Origin: Negativicutes bacterium
GTDB lineage: Bacteria > Bacillota_C > Negativicutes > Acidaminococcales > Acidaminococcaceae
Direction of reading: 5' to 3'
Length of the DNA stretch: 32,962 bases
Assembly: GCA_009930275.1 (NCBI GenBank)
Contig: RZYP01000016.1
Location: 1 to 32,962, forward strand
Of this stretch, positions 7,692 to 14,623 are shown in pieces (the stretch's first letter is position 1; every line of letters begins with the position of its first letter). The notes under the pieces are model-generated. The model had not been told where the DNA came from, searched no databases, and worked only from the letters and a program-made list of their open reading frames with translations. The position numbers and the translations under genes were made by a program.

Positions 7692-7727
7692 AAAAGAGTC
7701 ACCGTTTTTAGCGGTGACTCTTTTTTT
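7692..7727. terminator. Bidirectional terminator between korC and tonB
   Basis: GAGTCACCG (7696-7704) pairs with CGGTGACTC (7712-7720), extended by AAAA/TTTT, and is followed by seven T on the plus strand. The A run before it gives T residues on the minus strand. The plus-strand T-tract overlaps the tonB stop codon. Confidence 0.88.
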
Positions 7728-8415
7728 AGCGTAAGTTAAAAGAAATAGGGATAAATATATAGCAGGCCATATTCTTGCCTAAATTGTTCTTAGCCGCTGA
7801 AAACTCCCACCTGTTGGTGGCCGCTATAGCTGCTTCATCCAAAAGGCTGGATCCGGAAGATTCATAAACATCAGCTCCCGCGATGTTTCCTGACAAATCT
7901 ATTAACACCCTCACAATTACTGTTCCTTCAATCCCTTTTTCACGAGCGGCAGAAGGATAAGGCGGTTTGGAATAATGAATCAAACGCGGCGGAACAACCG
8001 GCTGGGCGTTGTCGGAACCGTTGCCGAAACCAGCTCCAATGCTGCCTGTGCCCTTACCTTTTCCTTCACTTTCACCGTTGTTACCACTACCGCCATTATT
8101 TGCTGAACTTTTTTCGCCAGATTTCTCCACACTATTGTTCAATCGCTCTTGTTTTAACTGCTCAGTTTTCTCTGGTTTTTTCGAGATTTCAACAATATCA
8201 TCAGGCCTTGCCGCTATTTTTTCAACACTTCCGACCTCTTGTTGAACAGACTGTATGCTGCCCCCGCCACCGCCGACCAGGCTCACTACCATAATATCGT
8301 CTTTATTATCTTTGGTTATTGTCCACAGCCCCAATAACCCAAAAAGTATTACTAATATCATATGGCAGATGCAAGATCCCAAAAACCCTGCCTGAAAACG
8401 CTTAGCTTTCTTCAT
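7726..8415 (-). CDS. tonB: TonB energy-transducing protein
   Basis: A 229-residue TonB. It has a short cytoplasmic start (MKKAKRFQ), one transmembrane anchor (about residues 9-34), a Gly/Ser/Asn- and Lys/Glu-rich spacer with GGGGGS, and a C-terminal TonB domain (about 140-229). The last contains YPSAAREKGIEGTVIVRVLI, SSGSSLLDEAAIAATNRWEF and FIPISF. The proline-rich spacer of enterobacterial TonB is missing, replaced by low-complexity sequence. The start overlaps the end of exbD by four bases. It transmits proton-motive force from ExbBD to outer-membrane receptors and is third in a cobalamin-riboswitch-controlled operon. Confidence 0.92.
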   Translation of the reverse strand: MKKAKRFQAGFLGSCICHMILVILFGLLGLWTITKDNKDDIMVVSLVGGGGGSIQSVQQEVGSVEKIAARPDDIVEISKKPEKTEQLKQERLNNSVEKSGEKSSANNGGSGNNGESEGKGKGTGSIGAGFGNGSDNAQPVVPPRLIHYSKPPYPSAAREKGIEGTVIVRVLIDLSGNIAGADVYESSGSSLLDEAAIAATNRWEFSAAKNNLGKNMACYIFIPISFNLR

Positions 8416-8828
8416 TTCCCGTCTCCCAATTCAGTTGCCAGACCAACTCGAGTGACTTTGGCTTGTTTAAGATGGTCAAGGAGACTAACAATATTACGAT
8501 AGTTTCCATCGCCATCACCACTGATAATAACTGCAAAACCGGGATCATTTTTACTCTCCAGCGCAGCCTGCATCACCAGCGTCTCAAGATCAGTCTGTCT
8601 TTCACCCAGCCAGATACTCCCGTCCGCCTTAACAGTCACATTGAAAGTAGTTTTTGTTTCAAGACTCGAACTTTTGGCAACGGGCAATTTTACATCAATG
8701 GTTTTTATTTCCGCCATATTCATCGTAGCCACGATAAAAAAAACCAACAGCAAAAACATCATATCAATCATCGGGCTGATCATTAGTTCCGGAGCCCTCG
8801 TAACTCTTCGCTTCTTAAGTCTTATCAT
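8412..8828 (-). CDS. exbD: ExbD biopolymer transport protein
   Basis: A 138-residue ExbD/TolR family protein. The single transmembrane helix follows a basic start: RAPELMISPMIDMMFLLLVF (about residues 11-30), including the Asp within the helix that takes part in proton translocation. The C-terminal periplasmic domain ends with VVSLLDHLKQAKVTRVGLAT-type sequence, as in ExbD. GAGGAGG precedes the ATG. It lies 31 bases downstream of exbB and overlaps tonB by four bases, so it belongs with TonB rather than with a Tol system. Confidence 0.92.
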   Translation of the reverse strand: MIRLKKRRVTRAPELMISPMIDMMFLLLVFFIVATMNMAEIKTIDVKLPVAKSSSLETKTTFNVTVKADGSIWLGERQTDLETLVMQAALESKNDPGFAVIISGDGDGNYRNIVSLLDHLKQAKVTRVGLATELGDGK

Positions 8829-8859
8829 TCTTTTGCCTCCTCAGAAATACTGCCGAAGA

Positions 8860-9477
8860 TTACTGCCTCTTACTTATTGCTTCCACCAGAGTATTTGCTA
8901 TTTCCTCAAGATTTATGGTCGCCTTCTTCAGTCTTTGCCCGAAATAAGTGTGGATGCAAATCGCAACGGTTGAAATGCACAACCCAAAAACAGTCGTTAT
9001 CAGCGCTTCGGCCACACCCGAAGTTATGGCAATAGGATTTTCCACCCGTAAATCGATGGAATTAAAAGAACTTATCATACCGGTAATAGTGCCCAGGAGA
9101 CCCAAAACAGGCGCCAGCATAATGATAACGCCCAAATAATTAAGATATTCCTCCAAGCGGTCTATCGCACGTTCGGCCTTACTGCCGGCATAGGTATCTA
9201 TCCGTTCAGATTTTTCCAGGCTTTTATCCATTGTTAAAACGGCGAAAGACGCCGCTTCACCCTTGCTATTTTTTGCCAATTCATAAGCCTTATCCCATTC
9301 GTTATTATCCAACAGTTCGCAGAACTCTTCTGCAAAAACGCTGCCCGAATCCTCCGAACGATAATAAATATACCTTTCAACAGCAATCGTCAATGCCGCC
9401 ACCGAACACATCAGCAGCGGATACATGACAACGCCGCCTTTTTGGAAATAGTCCAAAGCCTGTGCAAAAAAATTCAT
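8860..9477 (-). CDS. exbB: ExbB / MotA-TolQ-ExbB proton channel protein
   Basis: A 205-residue ExbB. The chosen ATG at 9477 (MNFFAQALDYFQKGGVVMYP) has GGAGG about nine bases upstream. A longer reading to 9588 would run into the leader terminator and is rejected. Three membrane segments fit the family: about residues 16-36, 112-135 and 152-177. The conserved stretch APVLGLLGTITGMISSF is followed by ITSGVAEALITTVFGL. With ExbD it forms the proton-driven motor that energises TonB. First gene of the operon, directly after a cobalamin riboswitch. Confidence 0.93.
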   Translation of the reverse strand: MNFFAQALDYFQKGGVVMYPLLMCSVAALTIAVERYIYYRSEDSGSVFAEEFCELLDNNEWDKAYELAKNSKGEAASFAVLTMDKSLEKSERIDTYAGSKAERAIDRLEEYLNYLGVIIMLAPVLGLLGTITGMISSFNSIDLRVENPIAITSGVAEALITTVFGLCISTVAICIHTYFGQRLKKATINLEEIANTLVEAISKRQ

Positions 9478-9499
9478 GAAATACGCCTCCATCTTTATA

Positions 9500-9538
9500 A
9501 TAAAAAGAAAAACCTTTCCGCACGAAGATGCAGAAAGG
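9500..9538 (-). terminator. Terminator of the cobalamin riboswitch
   Basis: On the minus strand CCTTTC-U-GCA (9538-9529) pairs with TGC-G-GAAAGG (9522-9513) around TCTTCG, with one U-G wobble. It is followed by TTTTTCTTTTT. It sits between the cobalamin aptamer and the exbB ribosome binding site, as expected of a transcriptional expression platform. Confidence 0.85.
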
Positions 9539-9598
9539 CAGCGCCAATCACTTAATAATATTTTGCCTTCCCATCTCCCGTGGGACAACCAGTTATAA

Positions 9599-9749
9599 GT
9601 TCAGGCAGTTCTTCTGGCTCGGAGTCATTGCTAGCTTCGCCTTCCCAAGTTTTAAACTCAGTGGCTGCTTGAAATTCGCTCGTCCGTACAGCGGCGGGAC
9701 CGCATCGGCTTTAAACCGATTTTTCTATTATGCATTGCTGCACCTGAAC
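9599..9749 (-). ncRNA. Cobalamin (B12) riboswitch aptamer
   Basis: Reading the minus strand from 9749, the conserved elements appear in order: TTCAGGTGC at the 5' end, GCGGTCCCGCCGCTGTACGG, AGCCACTG, GGGAAGGCG, GACTCCGAGCCAGAAGAACTG and CTGCCTGAAC at the 3' end. P1 is GTTCAGG with CCTGAAC (9743-9749 with 9599-9605), seven perfect pairs. The GCCRCTG and AGYCAG...CTGCC boxes are diagnostic for this class. It controls exbB-exbD-tonB through the terminator at 9500-9538; cobalamin is expected to switch the operon off. Confidence 0.93.
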
Positions 9750-9775
9750 CCAACCATATAAAATTTTACAAGGAA

Positions 9776-9804
9776 ATCGTAACACTTACATCGTGAAAAG
9801 TCAA
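9776..9804 (-). promoter_or_regulatory. exbB-exbD-tonB promoter
   Basis: On the minus strand TTGACT (9804-9799) and TACGAT (9781-9776) are 17 bp apart, just upstream of the cobalamin aptamer. Confidence 0.6.
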
Positions 9805-9884
9805 AAATATCTGCCAATCTTGTTTTTATTTTTTGCATATCATACCCAAGTACACAAATAACTTTTAAAAATCCTAAATTATAG

Positions 9885-9890
9885 TATAAT
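9885..9890 (+). promoter_or_regulatory. -10 box for the coiled-coil/J-like gene
   Basis: A consensus TATAAT lies at 9885-9890 with no good -35 partner. Transcription would start near 9897, so the TTG at 9900 is too close to be the start codon and the ATG at 9939 is preferred. Confidence 0.5.
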
Positions 9891-9938
9891 GGTATGTGAT
9901 TGCAAAAACTCACTTATGAAATGGAGCAGATACGATTT

Positions 9939-10739
9939 ATGCCAAACGTAGCCAAAATTGAAGCACTGCAGAAAGAAATAGCCGAACTCCGCAAAAATTT
10001 GGCCAACATAATTTTCGACATTGACCACAATATCTTTCATGTCAGCAAAGAACTTGAAAAGGAATATACGGAAAAGGTTGGACATCTGGAATTAAAGTCC
10101 TTCCAAACCCAATGTGCTATCTTGCGGACTAAGCGCAAAATGGAAATTGTCAAAGAGCTTGTTGAGGGTAACAGGCAGCTCGATTTAGAATTCGTCGAAA
10201 AAATAGTTGACGTTGATTTTGAGGAATACACTAATATGCTGCAGGAACAGTCCAATCTAATGAAACTAGCATTAAAGCAAGACAATGCCGGCGATTTTTC
10301 CGCTTCTCACGAGGCTGATCTCGCCTGTGCCTATAAAAACCTGATTGACCGTCTACATCCGGAAATACATAAGACGCAAGATGAAACTGCAAACAAGCTT
10401 TTTCAGGAAGGCGTTACAGCCTACTCCAAAAAAGACCTGGCAGCACTGGAGTCCGTAGTCGAAAAATCCTTCTCCTTCATTAATACAACCCCGGCCACCT
10501 GCGACATGGCCTTGTTGAAAGAAGCAAAGGCTGCCCTTGAAAAAGCAACTGTCGAAATGCGCGAACATCAAACGCTCATCAGTAAATCTTTCCCCTTCAC
10601 TGCAAAAAGTCTTTTGCGTGACGAAGATCAGCTGGCTGCTAAAATTAACGAACTAAACGAACATATCAATTACTACGAAACACATCTAAAACGCTTTGAA
10701 GAACATTTAAAAGAAATTATCGACAACGCAAAAATTTAA
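9939..10739 (+). CDS. Coiled-coil protein with J-domain-like segment, function unknown
   Basis: A 266-residue soluble, charged protein with no signal peptide or membrane segment. The N-terminal two thirds look largely helical and coiled-coil (for example VAKIEALQKEIAELRKNLAN). Around residues 125-165 is a J-domain-like stretch, ADLACAYKNLIDRLHPEIHK then ANKLFQEGVTAYSKKDLAAL: helix, RLHPE loop, helix. The HPD tripeptide needed to stimulate DnaK is HPE here. The ATG at 9939 has GGAG 12 bases upstream, slightly far; an ATG at 9921 is possible. Not in an operon; divergent from exbB. The function is unknown; I only claim the architecture. Confidence 0.7.
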   Translation: MPNVAKIEALQKEIAELRKNLANIIFDIDHNIFHVSKELEKEYTEKVGHLELKSFQTQCAILRTKRKMEIVKELVEGNRQLDLEFVEKIVDVDFEEYTNMLQEQSNLMKLALKQDNAGDFSASHEADLACAYKNLIDRLHPEIHKTQDETANKLFQEGVTAYSKKDLAALESVVEKSFSFINTTPATCDMALLKEAKAALEKATVEMREHQTLISKSFPFTAKSLLRDEDQLAAKINELNEHINYYETHLKRFEEHLKEIIDNAKI

Positions 10740-10752
10740 ACCTTACAGAGAC

Positions 10753-10790
10753 AAAAATAACGGTGTCCGCTTTTGGACGCCGTTATTTTT
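10753..10790 (+). terminator. Terminator after the J-like gene
   Basis: AATAACGG-T-GTCC (up to 10768) pairs with GGAC-G-CCGTTATT (from 10775) around GCTTTT, with a T-G wobble, and ends in a T run. The A run on the left makes it usable on the minus strand too, where it would end the thioesterase gene. Confidence 0.85.
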
Positions 10791-10807
10791 TATTGCCCTG
10801 AAAGATT

Positions 10808-11239
10808 TTACCAAACAGCTGGTATATCCGCATATTCGCCAACAATCACCATAGTTGCCATAAATTCAGCTATAAGGTTACCGACACTTAAAACCTCGCC
10901 TTTTATAACCATATATTTCCCGTCATTGCTTATAATTTTAGCATTAACGGTAGCGTAGCTGCTTTCATGTAATCCTTTAATAAAGGAAACATGCAAAGAA
11001 GAAGTAACAACCCTTTTGGACACAGTAGCGGCAGACACGCCGAGAGCCGTATCCGCTAAGGCCGCGATAGCACCACCATGCGCATTGTGACTGTGATTTG
11101 TGTGTTTATTACCATCAATCGTCATGTCCAATACAACTCCACCGCATTCAATATCTTCTATACTAATGCCGCATAAGCTTACAAAAGCATTGGCAGAATA
11201 AATATCCTTTATCTTATTAATTATGTGTTTTTTATCCAT
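10808..11239 (-). CDS. PaaI-type hotdog thioesterase
   Basis: A 143-residue hotdog-fold protein of the PaaI/YdiI group, acyl-CoA thioesterases of varied substrate. The signature HNAHGGAIAALADTALG (residues 51-67) has the HGG and Asp of the active-site helix; later VSFIKGLHESSYATVNAKII is typical of the central sheet. The ATG at 11239 is preferred for protein alignment, although the Shine-Dalgarno sequence AAGGA is 16 bases away. A GTG at 11254 would be too close to AAGGA. It stands alone on the minus strand, 99 bp downstream of the purC terminator. Substrate unknown. Confidence 0.82.
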   Translation of the reverse strand: MDKKHIINKIKDIYSANAFVSLCGISIEDIECGGVVLDMTIDGNKHTNHSHNAHGGAIAALADTALGVSAATVSKRVVTSSLHVSFIKGLHESSYATVNAKIISNDGKYMVIKGEVLSVGNLIAEFMATMVIVGEYADIPAVW

Positions 11240-11325
11240 TAAAATAACACCCACTTCCTTGTATAAGCCAAAGTGCCAATACCCTTATATTATGGTTCAG
11301 CTTAACACTCTTGTCAACCCTTGCA

Positions 11326-11365
11326 ATCAAAACAAAAAGGGCCTGTCGCTAATGCGACAGGCCCT
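11326..11365 (-). terminator. purC terminator
   Basis: GGGCCTGTCGC (11339-11349) pairs perfectly with GCGACAGGCCC (11354-11364) around TAAT. On the minus strand it is followed by TTTTTGTTTTG, just after the purC stop. Confidence 0.9.
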
Positions 11366-11385
11366 AATCTTTTGATTACAATATT

Positions 11386-12090
11386 TTATTTACCGATCAA
11401 ACGGCGAATAACTTCCTGATAAGCTTCTTCGACATTGCCCATATCTCTGCGGAAACGGTCCTTGTCGAGTTTCTCATTTGTTTCCAGATCCCACAGGCGT
11501 GAAGTATCCGGAGTAATTTCATCAGCCAGGATTACTTTACCTTCAGCGTCAACACCGAATTCCAGTTTGAAGTCGATTAATTGAATTTTTCTTTCCAATA
11601 AGAAAGCTTTTAAAACGCCGTTAATTTTCAGTGCAAATTCTTTCATCTGGGCAATCTGTGCATCAGTCGCGAAACCAAAGGATTCAGCGTAATCAGCATT
11701 AATCATCGGGTCGCCCAGGTCATCATTCTTATAGTAGAATTCAACCAACGGTCTCTTCAACACTAAACCTTCTTCGACACCCATTTTTTTAGCCAGGCTG
11801 CCGGCAGCGACATTGCGGGTAACTACTTCGACAGGAATAATCGTTACTTTTTTGCAAAGAGCCTCGCGGTCGCTCAGTTTCTTGATCTGATGATGCGGAA
11901 TCCCGTTTTTACCCAAAAGGTCAAAGAAAAAAGTAGTGATTGTGTTGTTCATAACACCCTTGTCAACAATGGTGCCTTTTTTCAAGCCATTGAGAGCGGT
12001 CGCATCGTCTTTATAATAGACGACGATTTCATTCGGATTTTCAGTGGTAAATATCTTTTTTGCTTTTCCTTCATATAACATGGTTGACAT
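11386..12090 (-). CDS. purC: Phosphoribosylaminoimidazole-succinocarboxamide synthase (SAICAR synthetase)
   Basis: PurC joins CAIR and aspartate using ATP in purine synthesis. The 234-residue length matches bacterial PurC. Conserved segments are LYEGKAKKIFTTENP near the start, LNGLKKGTIVDKGVMNNTIT, VVTRNVAAGSLAKKMGVEEG in the middle, IQLIDFKLEFG, and ADEITPDTSRLWD towards the C-terminus. The ATG at 12090 is chosen because AGGGG lies eight bases upstream; a longer reading to 12111 would include that RBS. Unlike most pur genes it is alone here, with its own terminator. Two inverted repeats lie at and above its promoter. Confidence 0.95.
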   Translation of the reverse strand: MSTMLYEGKAKKIFTTENPNEIVVYYKDDATALNGLKKGTIVDKGVMNNTITTFFFDLLGKNGIPHHQIKKLSDREALCKKVTIIPVEVVTRNVAAGSLAKKMGVEEGLVLKRPLVEFYYKNDDLGDPMINADYAESFGFATDAQIAQMKEFALKINGVLKAFLLERKIQLIDFKLEFGVDAEGKVILADEITPDTSRLWDLETNEKLDKDRFRRDMGNVEEAYQEVIRRLIGK

Positions 12091-12121
12091 AAATTGTACC
12101 CCTGCTTTCATTTTTTATATT

Positions 12122-12149
12122 AGTATAGATTGCGGACAAGTTTCCGCAA
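12122..12149 (-). promoter_or_regulatory. purC promoter with inverted repeat TTGCGGA-N6-TCCGCAA
   Basis: On the minus strand TTGCGG (12149-12144) and TATACT (12127-12122) are 16 bp apart. An inverted repeat with 7-bp arms (12130-12136 and 12143-12149) covers the -35 box and the spacer, an ideal position for a repressor. A second inverted repeat TTTGTATG-N16-CATACAAA lies just above (12157-12188). The regulator is unknown. Confidence 0.5.
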
Positions 12150-12314
12150 GCAATGCTTTGTATGCGTTCTTAGTTTAGCTCATACAAAATACGGTGTCAA
12201 TATTTTACCCGAATATTTTTCATATTTTTAACAAAAAACGAGCATTTGCACCTGCTTTTCCGAACATTCTTATTCCCAAAAGAAATATTATTTTGTTTTT
12301 TTGTAAAAAAGGTA

Positions 12315-12343
12315 TTTACAAATGCAATAATTTATATTATACT
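12315..12343 (+). promoter_or_regulatory. glnA promoter
   Basis: TTTACA (12315-12320) and TATACT (12338-12343) are exactly 17 bp apart. Predicted start is about 12350, two bases before a long terminator-like hairpin. The segment between this promoter and the purC inverted repeats (12189-12314) is AT-rich and shows nothing else recognisable. Confidence 0.6.
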
Positions 12344-12351
12344 CCATTCAT

Positions 12352-12405
12352 AAGCAACAGTGTTGTTGCGGGCTAAGGCCCGAATCAACGCTGTTGCTTT
12401 TTTTT
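12352..12405 (+). terminator. Leader terminator/attenuator upstream of glnA
   Basis: AAGCAACAG (12352-12360) pairs perfectly with CTGTTGCTT (12391-12399). Inside it GTTG pairs with CAAC, and CGGGC with GCCCG around a TAAG loop. Eight T follow directly (12398-12405). There is no plus-strand gene upstream for it to terminate, and it starts at the predicted 5' end of the glnA transcript, 27 bases before the glnA ATG. It therefore looks like an attenuator that must be overcome for glnA expression. Confidence 0.7.
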
Positions 12406-12431
12406 GTAATTATTTTTAAGGGGGAAAGGTT

Positions 12432-14522
12432 ATGAGTAACGTTCCAAAACTTTTTGGTGACCTTGTTTTCAATGAAACCGTAATGAAGGAGAAGCTACCG
12501 ACCGCCACCTATAAGGCGTATAAAGCAGCTCTCCTGACCGGCAAAAACCTGGATCTGCCGATTGCCAACGTCATCGCTAACGCTATGAAGGATTGGGCAT
12601 TGGAAAAAGGTGCAACACATTTCACGCATTGGTTCCAGCCAATGACAGGTATCACAGCAGAAAAACATGAGAGTTTCATAACACCTACGGCAGACGGCCG
12701 TATCATTATGGACTTCTCCGGCAAAGAATTAATCCAGGGCGAGCCTGACGCCTCCAGCTTCCCTTCCGGCGGTTTGCGTGCCACTTTTGAAGCTCGCGGC
12801 TATACAGCTTGGGACCCAACCTCATACGCGTTCATTAAAGACAATACCCTCTGCATCCCGACAGCATTCTGCTCTTACACCGGCGAAGTTCTGGATAAAA
12901 AAACGCCTCTTCTTCGTTCCATGTCAGCGATTGATACTGCCGCAAGAAGAATCCTTGAGCTTTTCGGCACCAAGACAGAGAGAGTTATAACTACTGTCGG
13001 TCCTGAACAGGAATACTTCCTGGTGGACAAAGCAATGTGGGAAAAGAGACGCGACTTGGTCTATGCCGGGCGCACGCTTTTCGGAGCAATGCCACCTAAA
13101 GGTCAGGAAATGGAAGACCACTATTTCGGTATTATTAAACCCCGTGTCCTTGATTTCATGAAGGAATTAGACGAAGAACTCTGGAAACTGGGCGTACTGG
13201 CCAAAACCGAACACAACGAAGTCGCGCCTGCCCAGCACGAATTAGCACCAATCTTTACTTCCACTAATATAGCCACAGACCACAATCAATTAACCATGGA
13301 ATTCATGAAACGCATTGCTTCTAAACATGGTTTGGTCTGCCTGCTGCACGAAAAACCTTTCGCAGGAGTTAACGGCAGCGGCAAACACAACAACTGGTCT
13401 ATCGCAACTGCCGAAGGTGATAATCTTTTGAACCCCGGCAACGAACCACACAAAAATACCCGGTTCCTGCTCTTTCTGGCGGCCATCATCAAAGCAGTCG
13501 ATGATTATCAGGATCTGCTGCGCGTATCGGTTGCAAGTGCCGGCAACGACCACCGTCTCGGGGCCAATGAAGCTCCGCCGGCCATTGTCTCGGCTTTCTT
13601 GGGATCCGAGCTGACAGCGATTCTGAAATCCATCGAAAATGGTAACGATCACAATCCCGATGCTGAAAACATTATGCAAATCAGCGGGAACGTTATCCCA
13701 CACTTTACCCAGGACACCACCGACAGGAACCGCACTTCCCCCTTTGCCTTTACCGGCAATAAATTTGAATTCCGCATGCTAGGTTCAGCTTTTTCCATCT
13801 CCGGTCCCAACATCGTCTTAAATACCATTGTGGCTGAAGTACTTGAACAATTTGCGGACAAACTAGAAAAAGCGGCCGACAAAGATGCCGCTATCAAAGA
13901 ATTAATCAAAGAAACCGTTACCGAGCATAAACGCATCATATTCAACGGTGACGGCTACACGGACGAATGGGTAGAAGAGGCCAAAATGAGGGGACTTCTC
14001 AACCTTAAATCAACTCCTGAAGCAATTCCTTATATGCTCGCCAAGAAAAACATTGAATTGTTCACCAAACACAAGATCTTCACCGAAGCTGAAATTCACG
14101 CACGCGTGGAAATCTTGCTGGAAAATTACGCCAAGACAATCAGAATCGAAGGGCTGACTTTGGCCGAAATGTTGACCAAGGATCTCCTTCCAGCAGCGGC
14201 TGCTGTATCCAACGACCTGGCAACGACGGTCGCCAACAAAAAATTGGCCGGTCTCGATGTAGAAGGAACTTATGAATTGACAACACTCAAAAAAGTTTCC
14301 GCTCTTTCCTCCAGCCTATGTGAAAAAGTCGCAGGACTGGAAAAGCATTTGGCTGCCGCCTGTGAAATCTCCGGCGGGGAAGAACTTGCCAACTACTATC
14401 ATGAAACTGTTTTTGCAGCCATGCAAGACATCCGCGTAACGGCAGATGAGCTCGAACCTTTGCTTAGTGAAAAATATCTCCCATATCCAACTTACGGTCA
14501 ACTGCTGTTTGGAGTAAACTAA
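12432..14522 (+). CDS. glnN: Glutamine synthetase type III
   Basis: GSIII makes glutamine from glutamate, ammonia and ATP and assembles as a large dodecamer unrelated in length to GSI or GSII. The 696-residue length is right for GSIII (about 700). Family features: FGDLVFNETVMKEKLP at the N-terminus (GSIII N domain), GATHFTHWFQPMTG, SSFPSGGLRATFEARGYTAW, TVGPEQEYFLVDK, APAQHELAPIF, VNGSGKHNNWSI, and the extra C-terminal helical domain ending in EKYLPYPTYGQLLFGVN. AAGGGGGAAAGG precedes the ATG. It is followed by the ammonium channel and preceded by a leader hairpin. Regulation by nitrogen is inferred from context. Confidence 0.96.
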   Translation: MSNVPKLFGDLVFNETVMKEKLPTATYKAYKAALLTGKNLDLPIANVIANAMKDWALEKGATHFTHWFQPMTGITAEKHESFITPTADGRIIMDFSGKELIQGEPDASSFPSGGLRATFEARGYTAWDPTSYAFIKDNTLCIPTAFCSYTGEVLDKKTPLLRSMSAIDTAARRILELFGTKTERVITTVGPEQEYFLVDKAMWEKRRDLVYAGRTLFGAMPPKGQEMEDHYFGIIKPRVLDFMKELDEELWKLGVLAKTEHNEVAPAQHELAPIFTSTNIATDHNQLTMEFMKRIASKHGLVCLLHEKPFAGVNGSGKHNNWSIATAEGDNLLNPGNEPHKNTRFLLFLAAIIKAVDDYQDLLRVSVASAGNDHRLGANEAPPAIVSAFLGSELTAILKSIENGNDHNPDAENIMQISGNVIPHFTQDTTDRNRTSPFAFTGNKFEFRMLGSAFSISGPNIVLNTIVAEVLEQFADKLEKAADKDAAIKELIKETVTEHKRIIFNGDGYTDEWVEEAKMRGLLNLKSTPEAIPYMLAKKNIELFTKHKIFTEAEIHARVEILLENYAKTIRIEGLTLAEMLTKDLLPAAAAVSNDLATTVANKKLAGLDVEGTYELTTLKKVSALSSSLCEKVAGLEKHLAAACEISGGEELANYYHETVFAAMQDIRVTADELEPLLSEKYLPYPTYGQLLFGVN

Positions 14523-14553
14523 TTCCATATAGCCTGCTTGTAAACCCTGACAC

Positions 14554-14593
14554 AAAGAGGTGTATCTGCATATAATGCGATACGCCTCTTTTT
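14554..14593 (+). terminator. Terminator/attenuator between glnA and amt
   Basis: AAAGAGG-T-GTATC (14554-14566) pairs with GATAC-G-CCTCTTT (14579-14591), continued by GCAT/ATGC around ATA. T residues follow. It starts 32 bases after the glnA stop and ends about 30 bases before the amt ATG. No separate amt promoter is evident, so partial read-through could set the glnA:amt ratio. Confidence 0.75.
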
Positions 14594-14623
14594 AATTTTA
14601 ATAAAAAACAGGAGGTTGTTAAT

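Noticed and set aside
9478..9588. N-terminal extension of exbB
   Set aside because: It lies in the riboswitch terminator; the ATG at 9477 has GGAGG and fits ExbB.
9528..9761. 77-codon plus-strand frame
   Set aside because: Exactly antisense to the cobalamin aptamer, whose conserved boxes explain the sequence.
12194..12376. 60-codon plus-strand frame upstream of glnA
   Set aside because: AT-rich, no RBS, and it runs through the glnA promoter and into the leader hairpin.
12352..12399. ANTAR-type antiterminator target in the glnA leader
   Set aside because: Attractive in context, but the terminal loop is TAAG and does not fit the hexaloop consensus with A at position 1 and G at position 4; kept only as an unexplained attenuator.
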